Source: DATMGU01 sp035555315 (lineage in GTDB: Bacteria > Pseudomonadota > Alphaproteobacteria > ATCC43930 > CGMCC-115725). From it: 64,000 nucleotides of DNA. The translations under genes were made by a program, and so were the position numbers. Shown here piece after piece: positions 34,552-43,542 of the stretch. Each line of letters starts with the position of its first letter. The stretch's first letter is position 1. A model generated the notes under the pieces. It ran no database searches. It saw only the letters and a program-made list of their open reading frames with translations, and was not told the DNA's origin. The stretch lies in NCBI GenBank assembly GCA_035555315.1, contig DATMGU010000126.1, forward strand, positions 203,705 to 267,704, in the 5' to 3' direction.

Positions 34552-36056
34552 CCGAGACGCCCGGCACCGTCGCGTTAGGCGACACGCCCCTGACGATCGA
34601 AGACGTGGTGGCGGTGGCACGCCATCGAGCCAGCCTCGTCCTTCAACCGGCAGCCGAGGCGCGCATCGCGGCGGCGCGGGCGGTGGTCGACCGCTATGCG
34701 GCGTCGGAGATACCGGTCTATGGCCTGACCACGGCTTTGGGGGCCGGTGTCGACACAAGGCTGGCGCATGACGATCTGGTCGCGTTTCAGCGCCGGGTGG
34801 TGCCGGCCCGGGCGGTCGCGGTCGGCCAGCCGGTGGCAACGGAGATCGTCCGGGCGATGATGACCGTGCGTGCCGCCGGGATGGCGGCCGGCGGCGCCGG
34901 CGTGTCGCCGCCGGTGTTCAAGGGATTGGTGGCTGCCCTCAATGCCGGGGTTCATCCCCTGATCCCCGGCCTGGGCTCGATCGGCGCCGCCGACCTCGCC
35001 CCCTTGGCACATCTGGCCTATGGGCTGATGGGGGCGGGCGAAGCCGAATTCGACGGCACGATCATGCCGGCCGAGGCGGCGCTGCGGGCGGCCGGGCTGG
35101 TGCCGCTCGATCTCGCTCCGAAGGACGGTCATGCCCTGCTGGTCGCGAATGCGTTCTCGGTCGGGCACGCCTGTCTGGTGCTGCATGACATCACGCGGCT
35201 GGTCGGCTGGCTGGAGGCCGGGGCGGCGCTGAATTTCGAGGCGTTTCGGGCCAATCTCAGCGTGCTGGACGACCGGGCGCTGGCGGCGCGGCCAGCCTTC
35301 GGTCAACGCCGCGCCGCCGAGCGGCTGCGCCAGCTACTGGCCGATAGCGGGCTATGGGCCGAGGGAGCGGCCCGCCGGGTGCAGGATCCGCTGAGCTATC
35401 GCTGCGTGCCGCAGGTGTTCGGCGCCCTACTGCACGCGCTGGACGAGGTGCGGGAGGCGACCGCCATCGAGCTGGCGAGTTCCGGCGACAATCCGGTCGT
35501 CCTGGCCGAAGCCGGCCTGATCCTGTCCCATGGCAATTTCGACCTGACCGCCTTCGTTCTGGCCTGGGAGCGGTTGGGTCAGGCGATGGTGCATGTCGCG
35601 ACCGGCGCCGCCTATCGCATCCTGAAGATCACCTCGTCCGGGTTTTCCGATCTGCCCCGGTTCCTGACCCCCTATGGGCAGAGCCGCACCGGTTTCGCCA
35701 CCGTGCAGAAGACCGTGTCGGCGATGGAGGCGGAGATCCGTCATTTGGCGCTGCCCATTTCGTTCGCCCCGCTGCCGGCCGCGGATGGGGTCGAGGATCA
35801 GGCCAGCATGGCGCCGAGCGTCCTCACGAAGACGGCCGGGATCGTCGAGCGGCTACGGTATCTGGTCGCGATCGAGCTGATCGCCGCCGCCCAGGCTGTC
35901 GAGCTACGCGGGGCCGGCGATCTCGGCCGAGGGACCGCCGCCGCCCACGGCTTCGTGCGCCGCCATGTGCAGCCCCTCGAGGAGGATCGTGCCCAGGGTT
36001 TCGATATCGCCCGGTTGGCCGAGGCGCTCGTCGGCACCGATTTCGACCCGCGCTGA
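34548..36056 (+). CDS. Histidine ammonia-lyase homologue lacking the MIO triad (possible ergothionase)
   Basis: 502 residues from GTG 34548, full HAL/PAL length. Family landmarks are present: VYGLTTALGAG (Y58), NPVVLAEAGLILSHGNFD, and EDQASMAP (E416). Canonical HutH has GSVGASGDLAPLAH, whose Ala-Ser-Gly cyclises to the MIO electrophile; this protein reads GSIGAADLAPLAH (A147-A148-D149), one residue shorter and without Ser or Gly. MIO cannot form, so ordinary histidine deamination is unlikely. Ergothionase, which eliminates trimethylamine from ergothioneine, is a known MIO-less member of this superfamily and is the best functional guess. The final 153 bases overlap the antisense desaturase gene. 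Confidence 0.85.
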   Translation: MTETPGTVALGDTPLTIEDVVAVARHRASLVLQPAAEARIAAARAVVDRYAASEIPVYGLTTALGAGVDTRLAHDDLVAFQRRVVPARAVAVGQPVATEIVRAMMTVRAAGMAAGGAGVSPPVFKGLVAALNAGVHPLIPGLGSIGAADLAPLAHLAYGLMGAGEAEFDGTIMPAEAALRAAGLVPLDLAPKDGHALLVANAFSVGHACLVLHDITRLVGWLEAGAALNFEAFRANLSVLDDRALAARPAFGQRRAAERLRQLLADSGLWAEGAARRVQDPLSYRCVPQVFGALLHALDEVREATAIELASSGDNPVVLAEAGLILSHGNFDLTAFVLAWERLGQAMVHVATGAAYRILKITSSGFSDLPRFLTPYGQSRTGFATVQKTVSAMEAEIRHLALPISFAPLPAADGVEDQASMAPSVLTKTAGIVERLRYLVAIELIAAAQAVELRGAGDLGRGTAAAHGFVRRHVQPLEEDRAQGFDIARLAEALVGTDFDPR

Positions 36057-37010
36057 TCCCGCCAGCGCGCGGGGCGATACCCGGCCGAGCGGGTGCACGA
36101 CCCGGTCATGCGGGCGGATCAGAAAGCGCCAAAAGATCTCGCCATATCCCCGATAGACCAGCCCGCCATTGGCCTCCAGCAGGGCTGACCGCCGGGCCCG
36201 GTAATAGCCGGGCAGCGCGTACCAAGGGAGCGCCGGGCGCCGATGATGCGCCGCATGCAAATTGTTGAAGAGATAGAGCACGCCGAACAGCCAGCTTCGC
36301 TCGACGATCGCGGTGCGCCGATCGATCACGCCGTCCGCCCGATGTTCGGCGAAGGAACGCAGCAGCATCAAGGAGGTGCCCGGGAGGACGAAGCCCAGCA
36401 GATAGGCCTCCGCCGACATGCCGCAGACGCCCACGACCCAGGCGAGCACACCCGCGACACCGACCAGATGCAGCGCCCAGATACGCCGGATAGGACGATC
36501 CCGCAGGGCGCGGCGGCCCTCGTCCCGCAGGAAGCCGCCGATCGCCCAGAACGGGCCGAGGATCAATCGCCCCAGCAGGGTCGCTTGACAGCGCACCAGA
36601 AACCGCCGGACCGGACCAACCCCCTGCCAGGCCGGCGCGGTCCAGTAGCGGCTTTCCGGATCGTCGAGCGGATCGGTCAGACGCGCATCGATGTGATGGA
36701 CGAGGTGTACTCGGCGATAGCGCTCATAAGGGAGCCACAGGCTGAGCGGCGCGAAACCGAGCGCCCAGTTGACCCGGCGCCAACGAGTCGGATGGCCATG
36801 AACGAATTCGTGCTGCAGCGAACTGTGCCAGGCGATCAGCAAGGCGCCGAGAGGGTAAAGCAGCCAGGCAGGCAGCGCGTCATGAAACCAGGTCAGGCCG
36901 AACCAGCCGCCGAAGATGACCCCAGTCAGGCCGAGCGTCGGCCATTCGATCATCCGATGGGCCGCCCGCGCCGCAATCCTCCGGCCATGCCGCCCCGAAA
37001 TACTCGCCAT
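35904..37010 (-). CDS. Fatty acid desaturase family membrane protein
   Basis: 368 residues from ATG 37010, which has a strong AGGAGG site. The three His boxes of membrane di-iron desaturases are present: SLQHEFVHGH, RVHLVHHIDA and NNLHAAHHRRP. Hydrophobic helices lie around 25-65 and 180-220. Family members usually end soon after the RPHDRVVHPL segment (about residue 310), but here the frame runs on for roughly 55 polar residues that are simply antisense to the end of the lyase gene. The added tail probably arose by loss of the original stop. Lipid, carotenoid or alkane substrates are all possible. Confidence 0.85.
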   Translation of the reverse strand: MASISGRHGRRIAARAAHRMIEWPTLGLTGVIFGGWFGLTWFHDALPAWLLYPLGALLIAWHSSLQHEFVHGHPTRWRRVNWALGFAPLSLWLPYERYRRVHLVHHIDARLTDPLDDPESRYWTAPAWQGVGPVRRFLVRCQATLLGRLILGPFWAIGGFLRDEGRRALRDRPIRRIWALHLVGVAGVLAWVVGVCGMSAEAYLLGFVLPGTSLMLLRSFAEHRADGVIDRRTAIVERSWLFGVLYLFNNLHAAHHRRPALPWYALPGYYRARRSALLEANGGLVYRGYGEIFWRFLIRPHDRVVHPLGRVSPRALAGSARVEIGADERLGQPGDIETLGTILLEGLHMAAHEAVGGGGPSAEIAGPA

Positions 37011-37072
37011 CGGTCTGCCTCCTGCCAGACAGGATGTCAAAGCGGCCGCCGCGATGATACGATGGTATTGTG

Positions 37073-37122
37073 CGCTTAATCTCTAAACTAAGCGTTAAGC
37101 TTTGGGTTTGATGGAATTCCAT
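37073..37122. promoter_or_regulatory. Divergent promoter region with two palindromes
   Basis: Between the divergent desaturase and XRE genes lie CGCTTA / TAAGCG (37073-37078 and 37089-37094) and the perfect 12-bp palindrome ATGGAATTCCAT (37111-37122), in an AT-rich patch. They are candidate sites for the adjacent XRE regulator. Confidence 0.45.
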
Positions 37123-37144
37123 CGATACAGGATAATATCACCAA

Positions 37145-38005
37145 ATGCGCTCATCCGCCGACCGACGCACAACCGCCGCGCTCTTTCGCCAGCGCCTCGA
37201 AGATGTGATCGCGCGGGAGCATCCGACGCCGTCCGCCTTCGCCCGCGCCGCCGAGATCGACCGCTCGACCCTGGCGCAATTGCTGGAGGAGACCAACGAC
37301 CGGCTGCCTCGGGTCGAGACGCTGATGCAGATCGCCCAGACCGCGCATGTCTCGATCGATTGGCTGGTCGGGATCAGCCAGCGCGAGAAGATGGGCGCCG
37401 ATATCATCGAGGAGGTGTTCCAGATCGAGCGCCATGCCCAGTCGCCGGTCGATGACCGTTTCATGCAGTGGTATCAAGAAGCGGCGGGCTATCGCATCCG
37501 CACCATCCCGCGCAGCTTCCCCGACATGCTGAAGCTGGAAGACGTCATCCAATTCGAATACGCCGAGACGCGCGGCGCTCTGGCGACCCAGACATTGGAG
37601 ACGGCGCAGGCCCGCCTCGCCTATCTGCGCCGGCCGGAAACCGAGGTCGAGGCCTGCTGTACGACCCAGGTGCTGTACGGCTTCGCGCGCGGCGAAGGTG
37701 TCTGGGAGGGCTTGCCGGCCGAGATCCGGCGACGCCAGATCGAGCATCTGGCCTCGCTCTGCGACGAACTATACCCGCGCTTCCGGCTGTTTCTCTACGA
37801 TGCGCGCCAGACCTATTCGGTGCCTCTGACGATCTTCGGGCCGCTGCGCGCGATCCTCTATCTCGGGCAGATGTATCTGGTGTTCAACGCGCGCGAACAT
37901 ATCCAGGTGCTGTCGCGCCGCTTCGACGACGTGCTCCGCGCCGCCGTGGTCCAACCGCCCGACGTGCCGAGCTTCGCCGCCGAATTGTTACCGCTGGTGC
38001 GGTGA
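37145..38005 (+). CDS. XRE family transcriptional regulator
   Basis: 286 residues. The first ~70 residues form a lambda-repressor-like helix-turn-helix (FRQRLEDVIAREHPTPSAFARAAEIDRSTLAQLL in parts, then PRVETLMQIAQTAHVSIDWLVG). The remaining ~210 residues have no family I can name; they include a Trp/Tyr-rich segment (FMQWYQEAAGYRIRTIPRSF) and a C-terminal part that may bind a ligand (PLTIFGPLRAILYLGQMYLVF). It is divergent from the desaturase, which it may control. The start ATG follows an AT-rich leader without a clear Shine-Dalgarno site. Confidence 0.8.
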   Translation: MRSSADRRTTAALFRQRLEDVIAREHPTPSAFARAAEIDRSTLAQLLEETNDRLPRVETLMQIAQTAHVSIDWLVGISQREKMGADIIEEVFQIERHAQSPVDDRFMQWYQEAAGYRIRTIPRSFPDMLKLEDVIQFEYAETRGALATQTLETAQARLAYLRRPETEVEACCTTQVLYGFARGEGVWEGLPAEIRRRQIEHLASLCDELYPRFRLFLYDARQTYSVPLTIFGPLRAILYLGQMYLVFNAREHIQVLSRRFDDVLRAAVVQPPDVPSFAAELLPLVR

Positions 38006-38054
38006 TCGGGAGGGCCTCTTAGTGGCCTTGGAGAGAGGTCGCAGTGTGATATAG

Positions 38055-38079
38055 TGCCACAAGGTAACACCTTGGTGCA
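38055..38079. promoter_or_regulatory. Palindromic operator of the toxin-antitoxin operon
   Basis: A 25-base near-palindrome centred on 38067: TGC / GCA ends flank CAAGGT-AAC-ACCTTG, with two mismatched pairs between. It ends 5 bases before the antitoxin ATG. Such sites are bound by RHH antitoxins or antitoxin-toxin complexes for autoregulation. Confidence 0.7.
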
Positions 38080-38084
38080 TCTCC

Positions 38085-38369
38085 ATGGCGACGGCATCGA
38101 CGACGAGCCTCAAGCTTGATGACGCTATAAAAAGCCGAGTGCAGCGGTTGGCGGCCACACGTCGCCGATCGGCACACTGGCTCATGCGCGAGGCGATCGA
38201 GCAATACGTTGAGCGCGAGGAAAAACGTGAGCAGCTTCGGCAATCGGCGCTCACGGCCTGGGCCGACTATCAAGCGACGGGTTTGCACGTAACCGCCGAG
38301 GAAGCCGACGCTTGGCTCGCCAGGCTGGAAGCAGGCGAGGATGTGACAGAGCCTGAATGCCACGGCTGA
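38085..38369 (+). CDS. Ribbon-helix-helix antitoxin
   Basis: 94 residues. The N-terminus TTSLKLDDAIKSRVQRLAAT is a beta strand followed by the RHH helix, and RRSAHWLMREAIEQYVEREE completes the fold, as in CopG/ParD-type antitoxins. The acidic C-terminal half (EEADAWLARLEAGEDV) should wrap the toxin. It precedes a RelE/ParE-type toxin gene, with which it overlaps by 13 bases, and a palindromic operator lies just upstream. Confidence 0.88.
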   Translation: MATASTTSLKLDDAIKSRVQRLAATRRRSAHWLMREAIEQYVEREEKREQLRQSALTAWADYQATGLHVTAEEADAWLARLEAGEDVTEPECHG

Positions 38370-38647
38370 TCTGGTCGCCGCCAGCGCTGCGAGACGTGGC
38401 CCGGCTTCATGCCTTCCTGAAACCCAAAAACCGCGACGCGGCTGCTCGCGCGGTCAGGGCGATGCGCCATGGCATTCGCCTCCTGGCGGCACATCCCGAG
38501 GCTGGTCGGCCGGCCGAAGACATGCCCTCGGAATTTCGCGAATGGCCGATCGATTTCGGTGGTGGCGGCTACATCACCCTATACCGCTATGACGGTAGCG
38601 ATGTCGTGATCCTGGCTATCCGGCACGCAAAGGAGGCCGGATACTGA
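38357..38647 (+). CDS. RelE/ParE family toxin
   Basis: 96 residues. PRLIWSPPALRDVARLHAFL is the usual first strand and helix pair of the RelE/ParE superfamily. The core continues with GIRLLAAHPEAGRPAEDMP and ends YRYDGSDVVILAIRHAKEAGY, matching the conserved R/H-containing C-terminal strand. ParE members inhibit gyrase and RelE members cleave ribosome-bound mRNA; the class cannot be decided by sequence alone, though the His near the C-terminus is seen in both. It is coupled to the upstream antitoxin. Confidence 0.87.
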   Translation: MPRLIWSPPALRDVARLHAFLKPKNRDAAARAVRAMRHGIRLLAAHPEAGRPAEDMPSEFREWPIDFGGGGYITLYRYDGSDVVILAIRHAKEAGY

Positions 38648-38684
38648 CATCGAGCCCAAGCGCGGAGATTATGGATCGTCATGC

Positions 38685-39893
38685 CTACCGTCGCCGCCGC
38701 TCGGTCGCGAAACAGAGCAATCCGGTCGTCGGCAGCGCGAACCCCACCCATGACGCGAGCGTCCAGCCGCCCTGCGCATAGGCCCAGCCGCCGAGTGCCG
38801 AGCCAAGCGCGCCGCCGGCGAAGAAGGTCGCCATATAGAGGCCGTTGAGACGGCTGCGATACTCCGCCCCGAGCGCGAAGATGGCGCGCTGTCCGAGCAC
38901 CATATTGGTGGTGACGCCGAAATCCAGGAGGATCGCCGCCGCGACCAGCAGGCCGAGGGCGACCCCCGAGCCGGCGGCACCGAGATGCGTCATGAGGAAA
39001 GCCGCGGCGACGGAGAGCATGGCGAGCGCCGTCGCCGGCTTGGTCCATCCCCGGTCCGCCGCCCGGCCGGCGATCGGCGAGGCGATGGCGCCTGCGACGC
39101 CCGCGAGCGCGAACAGAGCGATGCCGCTTTGCGACAGGTGGAACGCAGGTCCCGCCAGCAACAGCGGCGTCGTGGTCCAGAACAGGCTGAACGCGCCGAA
39201 CAGGCAGGCCTGATAGAGCGCGCGGCGCTGGAGGATCGGCGTCGTCAAGGCCAGACGGCCCATCGATGCCAGCAACGCGCCATAGCGGAGCGTCGAGGGA
39301 GGGACGCGCTTGGGCAAGGCCAGGCCGAGCACCAGGGCCTGCAGGATCATGGCGCCGGCCGAGAGGAAGAACACCGCGTGCCATGAGGAGAGTTCGGCGA
39401 TGAAGCTGGAGACCGGGCGCGCCAGCATGATGCCGAGCATCAAGCCGCTCATGACATTGCCGACGACCCGTCCGCGCACGGCCGCGGGGGCCATATGCGC
39501 GGCATAGGGCACGAGCACCTGCACCGCGACGGAGCCGAGGCCGATGAACAGAGCGGCGGCGAGGAAGGGGAGTGGGTGGGTCGACAATCCCGCGCCGAGC
39601 AACGCCAGGGTGGCGCCGCCGATGAGGATCAAGACGAGACGACGGTTTTCCACCAGATCGCCGAGCGGCACGATCAGCAGCAGGCCCGCGCCATAGCCGA
39701 TCTGCGTCAGCGTGACGATCAGCCCCGTCGCCATCGGCGAGAGGCCAAGGGCCGTACCGATCGGCCCGGCAAGCGGCTGGGCATAGTAGATATTGGCGGC
39801 GATCAGCCCGCAGGCCGCCGCCAGCAGAAGGGTCATCCAAGCGGAAACCGCCGGCTGGTCGAGTGGGTTGTCGGCGGCTGTGGTCGCGGTCAT
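38685..39893 (-). CDS. MFS transporter, DHA1 (12-helix) type
   Basis: 402 residues from ATG 39893, with GGAG 8 bases upstream; an upstream TTG is rejected. IYYAQPLAGPIGTALGLSP, then a motif A-like stretch and GSVAVQVLVPYAAHMAPAAVRGR give the pattern of the 12-helix sugar/drug exporters close to the YnfM/NepI-type group. It is transcribed after the TetR gene in the same direction (60-base gap), and the shared TTTCCTAA-type sites suggest TetR control. The substrate is unknown. Confidence 0.88.
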   Translation of the reverse strand: MTATTAADNPLDQPAVSAWMTLLLAAACGLIAANIYYAQPLAGPIGTALGLSPMATGLIVTLTQIGYGAGLLLIVPLGDLVENRRLVLILIGGATLALLGAGLSTHPLPFLAAALFIGLGSVAVQVLVPYAAHMAPAAVRGRVVGNVMSGLMLGIMLARPVSSFIAELSSWHAVFFLSAGAMILQALVLGLALPKRVPPSTLRYGALLASMGRLALTTPILQRRALYQACLFGAFSLFWTTTPLLLAGPAFHLSQSGIALFALAGVAGAIASPIAGRAADRGWTKPATALAMLSVAAAFLMTHLGAAGSGVALGLLVAAAILLDFGVTTNMVLGQRAIFALGAEYRSRLNGLYMATFFAGGALGSALGGWAYAQGGWTLASWVGFALPTTGLLCFATERRRR

Positions 39894-39906
39894 CGCGCAC
39901 TCCAAA

Positions 39907-39924
39907 AGGAAACAATTATTTCCT
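39907..39924. promoter_or_regulatory. Likely TetR operator before the MFS gene
   Basis: AGGAAACAATTATTTCCT is an 18-base near-palindrome (AGGAAA / TTTCCT arms) that begins 14 bases before the MFS start. The sequence TTATTTCCTAAT within it resembles TTGTTTCCTAAAT upstream of tetR. Confidence 0.6.
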
Positions 39925-39953
39925 AATTCGGCAAATCAATCCGGGCAAACTCG

Positions 39954-40577
39954 TCAGTCGAGTATTTTCATCGCGATATCAACCACCGCCGCCATCTCCG
40001 CCCGGGCGCGACCGGTCTTGCCGACGACGCGCATGCCCTGCACGAGGCAGAGCATCAGCCGGGCGGTCGCTTCGCCATCGACATGGTCCGGGATCGAGCC
40101 ATCCGACTGACCCTGCCGGATCTGCTCAGCCATCAGCGCCTCGTTCCGGCCGAGGGCAGCCGTGATCCGCCGTGCCACGTCCTCGTCGAAAATCGCCAGC
40201 TCGGCGGCGCCGCCGACGACCAGGCATCCGCGCCGCCCCGCGCCGCCATGCGACGCCTCGGCATAGAAGGTCAGGAACGCGCGGATCCGATCGCGCCCCG
40301 TCCCACCCGTGCCGATCGCCTGCCGAAGCTTTTCGTCCCGCACGAGTTTGTAGCGGTCGAGTGCCGCCAGAAAGACGGCCTTTTTATCTTTGAACGCCTT
40401 GTAGACGCTGCCCGAGGCAAGCTCCATGGCACCCGTCAGGTCACCGATCGAGGTGGCGTGATAGCCCCGCTCGGAAAAGACGCGGACTGCCTTGTCGAGC
40501 GCCTCATCCATATCGAACTCGCGGGGCCGGCCTCGACCGCGAGGGATGGGAGCGGATGATGATGCGAGGTTCGCCAT
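39954..40577 (-). CDS. TetR/AcrR family regulator
   Basis: 207 residues. GRPREFDMDEALDKAVRVFSERGYHATSIGDLTGAMELASGSVYKAFKDK in segments is a textbook TetR helix-turn-helix (about residues 15-62). The C-terminal ligand domain includes RRGCLVVGGAAELAIFDED, typical of the YxaF/AcrR-like group. It lies upstream of the MFS exporter in the same orientation and probably represses it and itself through the shared sites at 39907 and 40596. Confidence 0.9.
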   Translation of the reverse strand: MANLASSSAPIPRGRGRPREFDMDEALDKAVRVFSERGYHATSIGDLTGAMELASGSVYKAFKDKKAVFLAALDRYKLVRDEKLRQAIGTGGTGRDRIRAFLTFYAEASHGGAGRRGCLVVGGAAELAIFDEDVARRITAALGRNEALMAEQIRQGQSDGSIPDHVDGEATARLMLCLVQGMRVVGKTGRARAEMAAVVDIAMKILD

Positions 40578-40595
40578 GCCACAGTATAGGGATCG

Positions 40596-40609
40596 ATTGT
40601 TTCCTAAAT
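40596..40609. promoter_or_regulatory. Likely TetR operator before tetR
   Basis: ATTGTTTCCTAAAT lies 19 bases upstream of the tetR start and shares ATTGTTTCCT with the reverse complement of the site before the MFS gene, which suggests one regulator binds both. Confidence 0.55.
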
Positions 40610-40741
40610 CAAGGGTCGCATAACCCTGAACATTCCCGCACCACCCGCCACCGAACGGCTACCCAGTAGCCGCCCGTCACGGTGTCACGCTCACCCTTCA
40701 TCGATCCGATGGCGGGAGGGCGAATCAGTGAGCAAGCCCGC

Positions 40742-41752
40742 TTACGAAAACCGCAGCCGCTGGCCGATGCCGAGGCGGGCGGCTTTTTCCAGCATGGCGT
40801 GACCGAGGGCTATGTCGGAGAGCGACAGGCCGCGATGCCAGAGGAGGTTGGTCTCGGCGTCGCTCTCGCGGCCGGGCTTCAAGCCGGCGACGATCTGGCC
40901 GAGTTCGGCATGGAGGGTCGTCTCGGATAGTTTGCCGGCGTCGACATGGGCGCGCAGCGCGCCGAATTTGCCCTGCTTGCACTGGCCCCAATCATCGACC
41001 ACCAGCTTGTCCATGATGTCGGTCAGCGAGAGTTCAAGCGCGCTGATGGTGCCATAGGGGATGACGCAGGCGCCCTTGGCGATCCACTCGGTCTTCAGTA
41101 GCGGCGCCGGCTCGATCAGGCGGGAGGCCTCGACGACGATATCGGCACCCTCGATGGCACCTTGCCAGCTATCGACCGAGCGGACCGGCTTGCCGAGATC
41201 GGCACTGAGCCGTTCGGCCAGGCCGTCGCGGCTTTCCGGACGGCGGGAATGGATGCGGATCTCGTCGAAATCGAACAAATGATCGAGCAGCCGAACGTTC
41301 CAATAGGCGGTGCCGCGCGCGCCGATATGGCCCAGCACCTTGGAATTCTTGCGCGCGAGATACTTGGCGCCGACCGCCGTGACCGCACCGGTGCGCATGT
41401 CGGTGATGCCCGAGGCGTCGAGGATCGCCTTGGGCATGCCGTTGCTCGGGTTGAACAGGTTCAGGATGGCCATCTCGGAGGGCAGGCCCTGGGTGTAGTT
41501 GTCGACGAAATCGCCGACCACCTTCACGCCGGCGGTGTCGATCGGCGCGCCGATATAGCCGCGCAGCACATTGAAATGGCCGCGGGCGACACCCGGCTCC
41601 AGATGCATGCGCGGCTCGATGACCGTCTCGCCGCGGCCTTGAGCAGCGAGGCTGCTCTCGATCGCGGCGAGGATCTCCGCATCGGTGAGGTTGAGCGCCT
41701 CGATATCGAGACCATTGAGATAGGTGATGTAGACCGGCGGGTAGCGCGTCAT
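40742..41752 (-). CDS. Ornithine cyclodeaminase / mu-crystallin family protein
   Basis: 336 residues. The family pattern includes FNVLRGYIGAPID, LNLFNPSNGMPKAILDASGITDMRTGA in segments (substrate site with the conserved Arg and Thr), GHIGARGTAYWNVRLL (dinucleotide fold) and VVDDWGQCKQ. These enzymes convert ornithine to proline or reduce ketimines. It begins 20 bases after the hutU stop and is read with it, which is unusual because histidine-use operons do not normally contain this family. It might act on an imine or amino acid intermediate; this is inference from position only. Confidence 0.87.
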   Translation of the reverse strand: MTRYPPVYITYLNGLDIEALNLTDAEILAAIESSLAAQGRGETVIEPRMHLEPGVARGHFNVLRGYIGAPIDTAGVKVVGDFVDNYTQGLPSEMAILNLFNPSNGMPKAILDASGITDMRTGAVTAVGAKYLARKNSKVLGHIGARGTAYWNVRLLDHLFDFDEIRIHSRRPESRDGLAERLSADLGKPVRSVDSWQGAIEGADIVVEASRLIEPAPLLKTEWIAKGACVIPYGTISALELSLTDIMDKLVVDDWGQCKQGKFGALRAHVDAGKLSETTLHAELGQIVAGLKPGRESDAETNLLWHRGLSLSDIALGHAMLEKAARLGIGQRLRFS

Positions 41753-41772
41753 CAGATTAAACTCTCTTACGC

Positions 41773-43440
<1,668 letters not shown>

Positions 43441-43472
43441 TTGACATCTCCCCAGGACCCGATCCGGATCTG

Positions 43473-43513
43473 CAGTATATACAAGTAAGGGCGGGATATA
43501 CAAGTTAGGGCGG
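43473..43513. promoter_or_regulatory. Tandem HutC-type operators upstream of hutU
   Basis: CAGTATATACAAG (43473-43485) matches the reverse complement of the hutC site at 11 of 13 positions. The unit ATATACAAGTAAGGGCGG (43477-43494) is repeated with one change at 43496-43513, a 19-base period, so two half-sites face the same way on one side of the helix spacing. The sites lie 33 to 73 bases upstream of the hutU start. Confidence 0.72.
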
Positions 43514-43542
43514 ACGGCAACCGGACCTAGTCGGCCATAACC

